Source: an uncultured Achromobacter sp.
GTDB lineage: Bacteria; Pseudomonadota; Gammaproteobacteria; Burkholderiales; Burkholderiaceae_B
DNA length: 5,694 nucleotides
Direction of reading: 5' to 3'
NCBI GenBank assembly: GCA_913775005.1
Contig: CAJYKY010000266.1
Coordinates: 1-5,694, forward strand
Each line of letters starts with the position of its first letter. Position 1 is the first letter of the stretch. The notes beneath the pieces are model-generated. The model saw only the letters and a program-made list of their open reading frames with translations. It searched no databases and was not told the origin of the DNA. Shown one piece after another: positions 1 to 5,694 of this stretch. Made by a program: the position numbers and the translations under genes.

Positions 1-326
1 TCAGCACCGGCGACACGCTGGATTTCGGCCGCCGCGCCGACCCCGTCGCAGGCGGCAGCGCCGGCCCCACCAAGCTGGTCTATGTGAATGCCGAACGCGC
101 GCCCTGCAACGCTGGCGCGGGCCAAGCCATGTGCTATCAGGTGCGCGACAGCGCCGCGCAGCCGTGGCAGCTTTGGTATGGCGACATCACCGGCTTCAAC
201 TTCCAGGCGGGCATCCAATACCGCCTGCGCGTGGTCGAGGTATCCGACCCCAATCCGCCGCCCGGCGCTTCGACGGTGCGCTGGGTGCTGGACGCCGTGA
301 TCGAGCAGCAAATCGTGACGCGTTGA
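1..326 (+). CDS. DUF4377 domain protein, C-terminal part (5' end outside window)
   Basis: The reading frame is open from the left edge (first full codon at 3) to a TGA at 324-326, giving 107 visible residues. From about residue 25 to the end it resembles DUF4377: a short strand (KLVYVNAE), two cysteines nine residues apart (visible residues 35 and 44, in [17 protein letters not shown]), then [17 protein letters not shown] and YRLRVVEV. This small beta-rich domain is typically found in bacterial envelope or lipoprotein-like proteins, often next to META/HslJ domains; no catalytic role is established. The Gly/Ala-rich stretch at residues 10-23 looks like a linker from an upstream domain. The N-terminus, including any signal peptide or lipobox, lies outside the window, so location is inferred only. 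A GTG at 84 is in frame but falls inside the domain and is not a credible start. The family call rests on remembered motif similarity. Confidence 0.75.
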   Translation, partial: STGDTLDFGRRADPVAGGSAGPTKLVYVNAERAPCNAGAGQAMCYQVRDSAAQPWQLWYGDITGFNFQAGIQYRLRVVEVSDPNPPPGASTVRWVLDAVIEQQIVTR

Positions 327-411
327 TCGGCGTCAAGGCGGACGGCGGGCAGCGGTGCGCGGCCAGCGATTACTATTACGGGCTTCGCCGTCTGCCTTTT
401 CCCGCTTTGCC

Positions 412-1149
412 ATGACTTCCGTCGTCAATATCGCCGCTTACAAATTCGTTTCGCTCAACGACCTGCCCGAACGCCGCGCCCAGCTGCTGGCGCTGGCCGG
501 TGACGCCGGTCTGAAAGGCACCATTCTGCTGGCGCCGGAAGGCATCAACCTGTTCCTGGCCGGGCTGGAAGGCGGCATCGATGCGTTCCTGCAAACGCTG
601 CGTGCGGACCCCTGTTTTGCCGATCTGGAAGTCAAGTTCAGCCACAGCGAAGGCGTGCCGTTTCGCAAGTTGCTGGTGAAGATCAAGCGCGAAATTATCC
701 GCATGGATCACCCCACGATCCGCCCCGAGGCGGGCCGCGCACCGGGCGTGGATGCCCAGACGCTGGCGCGCTGGCTGGAGCAGGGCGTGGACGACGCCGG
801 CCGCCCGGTCGTCATGCTGGATACGCGCAACGCGTTTGAAGTGGACGAAGGCACGTTCAAGAACGCCATCGATTGGCGGATCGACCGCTTCACACAGTTT
901 CCCGCTGCGGTACAGGCGCATCGCGCCGAGCTCGAAGGCAAGACGGTTGTGAGCTTTTGCACGGGCGGCATCCGCTGCGAAAAAGCCGCCATCTATATGA
1001 ACGAGGCCGGCATCCAGAACGTGTATCAGCTGGACGGGGGCATTCTCAAATACTTCGAGGAAACCGGCGGCCCCGGCTACGAGGGCAAGTGCTTTGTGTT
1101 CGACGAGCGCCACTCGCTGGACCCGGGCCTGGCACCCACCAAGCCGTAA
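412..1149 (+). CDS. TrhO/YceA-like rhodanese-domain protein, short form
   Basis: A 245-residue protein of the UPF0176/TrhO type. Residues about 1-100 form the N-terminal ferredoxin-like domain, with the family signature [11 protein letters not shown] at 36-46 and [13 protein letters not shown] at 83-95. Residues about 115-220 are a rhodanese domain: LDTRNAFEV (136-144), then the active-site loop [10 protein letters not shown] with Cys183 and Cys189, then [11 protein letters not shown] (208-217). The tail [18 protein letters not shown] matches the segment that follows the rhodanese domain in E. coli TrhO. E. coli TrhO hydroxylates uridine 34 of certain tRNAs (ho5U) with oxygen and is about 350 residues long; the cysteine-rich C-terminal segment is absent here. 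Whether this short form makes ho5U is unproven, so I give no symbol. ATG 412 is chosen because the family N-terminus begins there; an in-frame GTG at 355 adds a non-conserved extension. There is no Shine-Dalgarno; the 23 bases before the ATG are mostly pyrimidine. A terminator follows. Confidence 0.88.
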   Translation: MTSVVNIAAYKFVSLNDLPERRAQLLALAGDAGLKGTILLAPEGINLFLAGLEGGIDAFLQTLRADPCFADLEVKFSHSEGVPFRKLLVKIKREIIRMDHPTIRPEAGRAPGVDAQTLARWLEQGVDDAGRPVVMLDTRNAFEVDEGTFKNAIDWRIDRFTQFPAAVQAHRAELEGKTVVSFCTGGIRCEKAAIYMNEAGIQNVYQLDGGILKYFEETGGPGYEGKCFVFDERHSLDPGLAPTKP

Positions 1150-1164
1150 TTCCGGCTACGCATG

Positions 1165-1193
1165 AAAAAGCCCGCCATCTTCGGCGGGCTTTT
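1165..1193. terminator. Bidirectional intrinsic terminator between convergent genes
   Basis: A perfect 7-bp GC-rich stem (GCCCGCC at 1170-1176 with GGCGGGC at 1183-1189) has a 6-base loop. It is flanked by A's on the left (1165-1169) and T's on the right (1190-1193), which extend the stem by four A-T pairs. Read on plus, it ends in a T run 16-44 bases after the rhodanese gene stop. Read on minus, it ends in five T's 28-56 bases after the metG stop. The position and symmetry fit one hairpin ending both convergent transcripts. Confidence 0.88.
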
Positions 1194-1220
1194 GCTTAGT
1201 GCGCGATCAGCGGTCAGTGC

Positions 1221-3287
1221 TTAGCGAACGCGCATGCCGGGCTTGGCGCCGGGGAAGGGTTCCAGCACGTAGATGCCGGTGTCCACGGCGTCGTCCGCGT
1301 GGCTGGCGGCCAGCACCATGCCTTCGGACACGCCGAACTTCATCTTGCGCGGGGCCAGGTTGGCGACCATGACGGTCAGCTTGCCGATCAGGTCAGCGGG
1401 TTCGTACGCCGACTTGATGCCCGAGAACACGTTGCGATGGCGGCCTTCGCCCACGTCCAGCGTCAGGCGCAGCAGCTTGGTCGATCCTTCGACGTGTTCG
1501 CAGTTGACGATTTGCGCGATGCGCAAGTCCACGCGGGCGAAGTCGTCGATCGAGATGGTTTCGGCCAGCGGCTCGCCACCAGGCACCACGACCGGCGCGG
1601 CCGGCGGTTCGAACAGGTCTTCCAGCATTTGCGGTTCGACACGCTGCATCAGGTGCTTGAACGGCGCCACGCGCTGCGGCAGCACGGCGGCGTCGGCCCA
1701 GACGAACGGGGTTTCGTTGCCGAACAGTTCCAGCGCCACGCGTTGGGCCAATTCGGGCAGCACCGGCGCCAGCATCACCGACAAGGCCTTGAAGCCCGCC
1801 AGCGAACGCGAGCAGATGTCTTGCAGCGCGGCCTTTTGCGCGTCGTCGGCCGTGGCGATGCCCTTGGCCAGCACCCACGGCTGGGCCGTGTCGAACGCCT
1901 GGTTGATGCGGTCGGCGTAGGCCATGATTTCGCGGATGGCGCGGTTGTACTCGCGTGCTTCAAACGCGGCGCGAATGGATTCGGCCTGCTCGGCGTATTC
2001 GGCCGACAGCGCGGCGGTGTCGCCGGAGTAGCCCAGCACGCCGTCAAAGTGCTTGGTGATAAAGCTGGCAGCGCGGCTGGCGATGTTGACGTACTTGCCG
2101 ACCAGGTCGCTGTTGACGCGGGCGATGAAGTCTTCGGGGTTGAAGTCCATGTCTTCAACGCGGGCGTTCAGCTTGGCTGCGATGTAATAGCGCATCCATT
2201 CGGCGTTCATGCCGATTTCCAGGTAGCGCAGCGGCGAAATGCCGGTGCCGCGGCTCTTGGACATCTTTTCACCGCTGACGGTGATGAAGCCGTGCACGTT
2301 GACCGCGTCCGGCGTCTTGCGGCCGGCGAACTTCAGCATGGCGGGCCAGAACAGCGCGTGGAAGTACACGATGTCCTTGCCGATGAAGTGCACTTGTTCG
2401 GTGGTGCCGTTGGGGTCCAGCAGGGCGTCGAAATCCAGGCCCTTGACCTGGCAGTACGATTTCAGCGACGCCAGGTAGCCCACCGGTGCGTCCAGCCACA
2501 CGTAGAAATACTTGCCCGGGGCGTCCGGGATTTCGATGCCGAAGTAGGGCGCGTCGCGCGAGATGTCCCAGTCGCCCAGCTTGGCTTCGCCGTCTTCGGC
2601 GCCCAGCCATTCGCGCGTCTTGGCCAGCATTTCCGGTTGCAGGTGCTTGCCGCCGTGAGCGTTCGAACCGGTGGTCCATTGCTGCAAAAATTCCACGCAG
2701 CGCGGGTCCGACAGCTTGAAGAAGAAGTGGTCCGACGACTTCAGCACGGGCGTGGCGCCGGTCAGTGCCGAGTACGGGTTGATGAGTTCAGTGGGCGCGT
2801 AAACGGCGCCGCACACTTCGCAGGAGTCGCCGTACTGATCTTTGGCGTGGCACTTGGGGCATTCGCCCTTGATGTAGCGGTCGGCCAGGAACATGCCCTT
2901 GACCGGGTCGTAGAACTGCTCGATGGAGCGCGTTTCGATCAGGTCTTGCGCCTTCAGGGCGCGGTAGATGTCTTGGGACAGCGCCACGTTCTCGGCCGAG
3001 TCGGTCGAATGCCAGTGGTCAAAGCGGATGTGAAAGCCGTTCAGGTATTGCGGGCGCTCGGCCGCGTAGCGGGCCACCAGCGCTTGCGGCGTGATGCCTT
3101 CTTTTTCGGCCTTCAACATGATCGGCGCGCCGTGCGCGTCGTCCGCGCCCACGAAGTGCACCGTGTGGCCCGCCATTCGCATCGAACGAACCCAGATGTC
3201 GGCCTGGATGTACTCCATGATGTGGCCGATGTGGAAAGATCCGTTGGCGTAGGGCAGCGCTGTGGTGACAAAGAGGGTGCGAGACAT
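1221..3287 (-). CDS. metG: Methionine--tRNA ligase (methionyl-tRNA synthetase)
   Basis: A 688-residue cytoplasmic class I aminoacyl-tRNA synthetase that charges tRNA(Met) with methionine using ATP. It serves both initiation and elongation. The Rossmann catalytic domain begins at once ([18 protein letters not shown]), with the HIGH motif at 19-22. The connective insert has a zinc knuckle C-x2-C-x9-C-x2-C (Cys143, 146, 156, 159). [11 protein letters not shown] (261-271) carries the conserved Trp of the methionine pocket. KMSKS is at 341-345. An anticodon-binding helical domain follows (about 390-550), then a C-terminal Trbp111/EMAP-II-like tRNA-binding domain (about 577-688; [19 protein letters not shown]), which supports dimerisation and tRNA affinity. 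Length is close to E. coli MetG (677). ATG 3287 is chosen because family homology starts there; in-frame codons upstream (Met at 3332, another start at 3380) add non-conserved sequence. The leader is pyrimidine-rich without a Shine-Dalgarno. The gene is convergent with the rhodanese gene and divergent from apbC beyond the small membrane gene. All key residues are present. Confidence 0.98.
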   Translation of the reverse strand: MSRTLFVTTALPYANGSFHIGHIMEYIQADIWVRSMRMAGHTVHFVGADDAHGAPIMLKAEKEGITPQALVARYAAERPQYLNGFHIRFDHWHSTDSAENVALSQDIYRALKAQDLIETRSIEQFYDPVKGMFLADRYIKGECPKCHAKDQYGDSCEVCGAVYAPTELINPYSALTGATPVLKSSDHFFFKLSDPRCVEFLQQWTTGSNAHGGKHLQPEMLAKTREWLGAEDGEAKLGDWDISRDAPYFGIEIPDAPGKYFYVWLDAPVGYLASLKSYCQVKGLDFDALLDPNGTTEQVHFIGKDIVYFHALFWPAMLKFAGRKTPDAVNVHGFITVSGEKMSKSRGTGISPLRYLEIGMNAEWMRYYIAAKLNARVEDMDFNPEDFIARVNSDLVGKYVNIASRAASFITKHFDGVLGYSGDTAALSAEYAEQAESIRAAFEAREYNRAIREIMAYADRINQAFDTAQPWVLAKGIATADDAQKAALQDICSRSLAGFKALSVMLAPVLPELAQRVALELFGNETPFVWADAAVLPQRVAPFKHLMQRVEPQMLEDLFEPPAAPVVVPGGEPLAETISIDDFARVDLRIAQIVNCEHVEGSTKLLRLTLDVGEGRHRNVFSGIKSAYEPADLIGKLTVMVANLAPRKMKFGVSEGMVLAASHADDAVDTGIYVLEPFPGAKPGMRVR

Positions 3288-3330
3288 GGTTGTCGACAGA
3301 GGTTGAGGGGAAAAAGGGTATTGGCCGGCC

Positions 3331-3336
3331 ATTTTA
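3331..3336 (-). promoter_or_regulatory. metG: Candidate -10 element for metG
   Basis: On the minus strand this reads TAAAAT, five of six matches to the sigma-70 -10 consensus TATAAT. It would place the transcript start near 3324, giving a leader of about 37 bases. Seventeen bases further upstream the hexamer is CAGGCA, only three of six matches to TTGACA, so the -35 is poor. A GGCCGGCC palindrome (3323-3330) overlaps the predicted start. The element lies downstream of the hairpins that seem to end the preceding gene, where an independent metG promoter is expected. This is a weak call. Confidence 0.3.
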
Positions 3337-3379
3337 GGACAATGCGGAAACCTTGCCTGACGGGGGGCCACAAGCGACA

Positions 3380-3417
3380 CAACCCGCCCGTCGCATGGAC
3401 GCGAACGAGGCGGGTTG
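3380..3417. repeat. Inverted repeat between the small membrane gene and metG
   Basis: A perfect 9-bp inverted repeat (CAACCCGCC at 3380-3388, GGCGGGTTG at 3409-3417) encloses 20 bases. The interior can form a second 4-bp stem (CGTC 3389-3392 with GACG 3398-3401). Neither strand has a T run directly after the stem, so it is not a clear intrinsic terminator. It could be a transcript-end stabilising structure, a second weak terminator, or a protein-binding site near the metG promoter. Confidence 0.5.
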
Positions 3418-3451
3418 AAAAGGAAACGGCCTGCGCGGCTGCGGCGCAGGC
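3418..3451 (-). terminator. Probable intrinsic terminator of the 91-residue membrane-protein gene
   Basis: On the minus strand a perfect 8-bp GC-rich stem (GCCTGCGC 3451-3444 with GCGCAGGC 3436-3429, 7-base loop) is followed by CGTTTCCTTTTC. It starts 18 bases after the TAA of the small gene and lies well before the metG start. This fits termination of the small gene, leaving metG to its own promoter. The T tract is interrupted, so efficiency is uncertain. Confidence 0.55.
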
Positions 3452-3469
3452 GTGGGCGCTAATGCGGGA

Positions 3470-3745
3470 TTAGCGGATTTCGCGAGCTTCGACGTCAATC
3501 ACATCGCCAGGCGGTTGCGTGGCGAAGGGAGCGCTGGCGGCTTGGAACGGACCCGGGCGGGCGCCTTGGCGCTGGCTCCAATAGGCGCGCACGCCGAAAG
3601 GTTTGCCGCGCACCTTGGCGACCACGTAAAGGATCGCCACGGCGAGTGCCGTGGAAAGCATGAAGACCAGCGCCATCGCCATGCCGATCAAGGCCAAGGC
3701 GGCGAATAGGACGGCTCGGAAGAAGCGGATAAGTGTGTTGGTCAT
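3470..3745 (-). CDS. Small membrane protein of unknown function (91 residues)
   Basis: I do not recognise this as a named family. The start is basic and short (MTNTLIRFFR). Residues 11-43 are then an unbroken hydrophobic stretch (AVLFAALALIGMAMALVFML then STALAVAILYVVA), too long for one helix and best read as two closely packed segments or a tight hairpin. A basic segment follows (KVRGKPFGVR, 44-53), then a Pro/Gln/Ala-rich linker, ending in the acidic-basic tail DVIDVEAREIR. No catalytic motif, cleavable signal peptide or lipobox is evident, so an inner-membrane location is inferred. ATG 3745 is preferred over the in-frame TTG at 3760; no Shine-Dalgarno is visible. Third-position GC bias matches the neighbours, supporting a native coding gene. 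It lies between metG and apbC, on the metG strand, and has its own likely terminator, so it is probably monocistronic. Confidence 0.72.
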   Translation of the reverse strand: MTNTLIRFFRAVLFAALALIGMAMALVFMLSTALAVAILYVVAKVRGKPFGVRAYWSQRQGARPGPFQAASAPFATQPPGDVIDVEAREIR

Positions 3746-3846
3746 GAAAGTCGGATGCAAAACGCAGCGAAAGGTTCCCGTGTATCCGCTATCCTTTAGG
3801 GGATGGCGGCCCGCAGATGCCGCGCTGCCTACGGAACCATAGTGAC
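3746..3846. promoter_or_regulatory. Divergent intergenic region between the small membrane gene and apbC
   Basis: These 101 bases separate two divergent start codons, so promoters for both directions should lie here or just inside the genes. TATCCT (3790-3795) on plus is a -10-like hexamer, but no acceptable -35 lies 16-18 bases upstream of it. No strong inverted repeat or known operator is visible. The role is inferred from gene orientation, not from a recognised element. Confidence 0.4.
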
Positions 3847-4935
3847 ATGAGTATAACGATAGAACACATCCGCGCCGCCCTGCGTGCGGCGCACGATCCG
3901 AACACCGGTTTGGACCTCGGAAATTCTGTAAAAGATCGTGACATCCAGCTTTCTGGCGGCCGCGTCACGCTGACGCTGGAACTCGGTTACCCCGCCGACG
4001 GGGTGCGCGAGCAGATCCAAGGCATCGCCGCCGCCGCGTTGGCGCAAGCGGGCGCGCCCGACGCGCAAGTCAACGTTACGTGGAAAGTGGCTGCGCACGC
4101 CGTGCAGAAAGGGCTGAAGCCGCTGCCGAACGTACGCAACATTATTGCAGTGGCTTCCGGCAAGGGCGGCGTGGGCAAGAGCACCACCGCCGTCAACCTG
4201 GCGCTGGCCCTGGCCGCAGAAGGCGCCAAGGTGGGGCTGCTGGATGCCGATATCTATGGCCCCAGCGTGCCGACGATGCTGGGCATTTCGGGCCGCCCGG
4301 AAAGCCTGGACAACAAAAGCATGGAGCCGCTGACGGGCCACGGCCTGCAAGCGAACTCCATCGGCTTTCTGATCGACGCCGATTCCCCCGCCATCTGGCG
4401 CGGCCCGATGGTCACGCAGGCGCTGGAGCAGTTGCTGCGCCAGACCAATTGGCGCGATCTGGATTACCTGATCGTCGACATGCCCCCCGGCACGGGCGAT
4501 GTGGCGCTGACGCTGGCGCAGAAGGTGCCCGTGGTGGGCGCCGTCATCGTCACCACGCCGCAGGACGTGGCGCTGCTGGATGCCCGCAAGGGTCTGCGCA
4601 TGTTCCAGAAGGTCGAAGTGCCGATCCTGGGCGTGGTCGAAAACATGGCCATCCACATCTGCTCGCAGTGCGGGCATGCCGAACACATCTTTGGCGAGGG
4701 CGGTGGCCAGCGCATGGCCGAGCAATATCAGACCCCGTGGCTGGGCAGCTTGCCGCTGACCCTGGCCATTCGCGAGCAGACCGACGCCGGCACGCCCACC
4801 GTGGTGTCCGATGCGGGCAGCGAAGCGGCCGCGCTTTATCGTGGCATCGCACGAAAGCTGGCAGCGGGCGTCGCGGCGCTACCGCGCGACATGGCCGGGA
4901 AATTCCCGTCCATCGTCGTGCAGCAACCGTCCTGA
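3847..4935 (+). CDS. apbC: Iron-sulfur cluster carrier protein ApbC (Mrp/NBP35 family)
   Basis: A 362-residue cytoplasmic P-loop ATPase of the Mrp/NBP35 group, which binds a labile [4Fe-4S] cluster and passes it to apoproteins. Residues about 5-80 form the N-terminal MIP18 (DUF59) domain. The ATPase domain follows: deviant Walker A GKGGVGKS at 105-112 with Lys106 and Lys111, DADIYGPS at 133-140, and DMPPGTGD at 211-218. The cluster-binding pair is CSQC (Cys272 and Cys275), within NMAIHICSQCGHAEHIFGEGGG. Length and motifs match full-length bacterial ApbC (E. coli Mrp is about 370). ATG 3847 (MSITIEHIR) fits the family; an in-frame ATG at 3817 would add ten non-conserved residues. The only ribosome-site candidate is a weak GGAA (3833-3836), 10 bases before the ATG. 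tamA begins 3 bases after the stop, so the two are probably cotranscribed and translationally coupled. In E. coli mrp is likewise divergent from metG. Confidence 0.97.
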   Translation: MSITIEHIRAALRAAHDPNTGLDLGNSVKDRDIQLSGGRVTLTLELGYPADGVREQIQGIAAAALAQAGAPDAQVNVTWKVAAHAVQKGLKPLPNVRNIIAVASGKGGVGKSTTAVNLALALAAEGAKVGLLDADIYGPSVPTMLGISGRPESLDNKSMEPLTGHGLQANSIGFLIDADSPAIWRGPMVTQALEQLLRQTNWRDLDYLIVDMPPGTGDVALTLAQKVPVVGAVIVTTPQDVALLDARKGLRMFQKVEVPILGVVENMAIHICSQCGHAEHIFGEGGGQRMAEQYQTPWLGSLPLTLAIREQTDAGTPTVVSDAGSEAAALYRGIARKLAAGVAALPRDMAGKFPSIVVQQPS

Positions 4936-4938
4936 CGC

Positions 4939-5694
4939 ATGCGGTGGACAGCCCGCGCCTTTCTGGCAGGACTATGCGTAGTGTCGGGCGAGGCGTTGGC
5001 CAAGCGCCCGGAAATCATCGTGGACCCCGGTGGCGTGCCGCCGGCCGCGTTGCAGGCCATTACCGAGGCGGTGGATGCGATTGCGCGTCTGGCCGAAGAC
5101 CAGGACGGCGGTGAAATCAACCGGCTGCGCCGGCGTGCGCGCGATGCGACGCTGGCTGCGCTGGCCACCCAGGGCTATTTTTCGCCCAAGGTGACGCTGG
5201 AGGCCGGCACGGATATCGGCGGCGAAACCTGGGATATCGGCATCGTGCCGGGCAAGCGCACGATGGTCTCGTCCGTGGATCTGACGTTCACCGGCCGCAT
5301 CACCCGGCCGGAATATGCGCAGCGCGTTCAGGGCCTGCGTAACGACTGGCAGCTCAAGGCGGGCCAGCCGTTCATCAATAGTGATTGGAACCGCGCCAAA
5401 TCCAACTTGCTGGACGCGGTGTCGACGCGCGATTTCATGCTGGCTCGCATGACGTCGTCGCAGGCCGAGATCAAGGCCGACGACGCCACGGCCAACCTGC
5501 GGGTCACGATCGACAGCGGGCCGCAGGTCCGCATGGGCGAACTGACCACCGAGGGGCTCAAGCGGGTGCCCGAGAAGCTGGTAGAGCGCTATGTGCGCTA
5601 CTCGGTGGGCGCGGCCTACGACCAGAACCGGCTGGACAGCTGGCAGCAGGATCTGCAATCCACCGCCTTTTTCCGTGGCGCCTTCGTGTCGCTG
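4939..5694 (+). CDS. tamA: TamA, outer-membrane translocation/assembly protein, N-terminal part (3' end outside window)
   Basis: An open frame of 252 codons runs to the right edge without a stop. Residues 1-21 form a Sec signal peptide (MRWTAR, hydrophobic AFLAGLCVV, cleavage after ALA 19-21). Cys13 does not fit a lipobox because Leu precedes it. Three POTRA-like repeats follow: about 25-119 (GYFSPKV at 79-85, PGKRTMVSSVDLTFTG), about 120-207 (LKAGQPFINSDWNRAKSNLL, ending VRMGELTTEG), and about 208 onward (YSVGAAYDQNRLDSWQQDLQ, FFRGAFVSL). This layout matches TamA (YtfM), whose POTRA domains precede a 16-strand outer-membrane barrel and which works with inner-membrane TamB in assembling outer-membrane proteins such as autotransporters. 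About 250 of a usual 570-620 residues are visible; the barrel is not seen. ATG 4939 lies 3 bases after the apbC stop, with no clear Shine-Dalgarno, suggesting translational coupling. BamA is less likely: BamA has five POTRA domains and different neighbours. Confidence 0.87.
   Translation, partial: MRWTARAFLAGLCVVSGEALAKRPEIIVDPGGVPPAALQAITEAVDAIARLAEDQDGGEINRLRRRARDATLAALATQGYFSPKVTLEAGTDIGGETWDIGIVPGKRTMVSSVDLTFTGRITRPEYAQRVQGLRNDWQLKAGQPFINSDWNRAKSNLLDAVSTRDFMLARMTSSQAEIKADDATANLRVTIDSGPQVRMGELTTEGLKRVPEKLVERYVRYSVGAAYDQNRLDSWQQDLQSTAFFRGAFVSL

Noticed and set aside
371..379. TACTAT/TATTAC as a -10 element for the rhodanese gene
   Set aside because: No acceptable -35 hexamer lies 16-18 bases upstream of either register.
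378..400. A small hairpin followed by TTTT as a terminator of the DUF4377 gene
   Set aside because: The stem is only about 4-5 bp with a bulge, and the T run is separated from it by several bases. Too weak to call.
355..411. GTG 355 as the start of the rhodanese protein
   Set aside because: The extra 19 residues are non-conserved in character; the family N-terminus begins at ATG 412.
3288..3380. Upstream starts for metG at 3380 or 3332
   Set aside because: The extensions do not resemble MetG, and the one at 3332 overlaps the candidate -10 element. [16 protein letters not shown] is the normal MetG N-terminus.
1299..3473. A 724-codon open frame on plus, antisense to metG
   Set aside because: It is in codon-for-codon register with metG, so stops appear only where metG uses TTA, CTA or TCA codons, which are rare in high-GC genomes. 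The translation is low-complexity (many Gln, Arg, His, Val) with no recognisable domain. The same explanation covers the long register-aligned antisense frames opposite the rhodanese gene (376-1113), apbC (3829-4725) and tamA (4972-5658).
4975..4979. Cys13 of TamA as a lipoprotein cysteine
   Set aside because: The residue before the cysteine is Leu, which does not fit a lipobox, while a good ALA signal peptidase I site lies at residues 19-21.
4080..5114. A 344-codon plus-strand frame overlapping apbC and tamA
   Set aside because: It is an Arg/Ala/Gly-rich out-of-frame shadow with no family motifs, crossing two well-supported genes.

Overview
The window looks like ordinary chromosomal DNA from a high-GC betaproteobacterium, most probably Burkholderiales/Alcaligenaceae (Achromobacter- or Bordetella-like). 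This placement is inferred from protein character, strong GC bias at third codon positions and gene order. No database search was possible. I see no mobile element, CRISPR array, tRNA, rRNA or phage gene. I did not find a convincing undescribed system, and the findings below are modest.

Layout, left to right. (1) The 3' end of a plus-strand gene whose product ends in a DUF4377-like domain (to 326). (2) A plus-strand rhodanese-domain protein related to TrhO/YceA but shorter than the usual form (412-1149). (3) A bidirectional intrinsic terminator (1165-1193) between this gene and the convergent metG. (4) metG, methionyl-tRNA synthetase, on the minus strand (1221-3287), complete with zinc-knuckle cysteines and the C-terminal tRNA-binding domain. 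(5) A metG upstream region with a weak promoter candidate and two inverted repeats; the repeat nearer the next gene looks like that gene's terminator. (6) A 91-residue minus-strand membrane protein of unknown function (3470-3745). (7) A divergent intergenic region of about 100 bases. (8) apbC/mrp, a P-loop Fe-S cluster carrier (3847-4935). (9) tamA, starting 3 bases after apbC stops and running off the right edge (4939 onward).

Functionally the genes are housekeeping: tRNA charging and probably tRNA modification, Fe-S cluster delivery, and outer-membrane protein assembly. The divergent metG/apbC arrangement is also found in Escherichia coli; here a small membrane-protein gene sits between the two. 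apbC and tamA almost certainly share a transcript. None of the five chosen start codons has a strong Shine-Dalgarno sequence, and two have pyrimidine-rich leaders.
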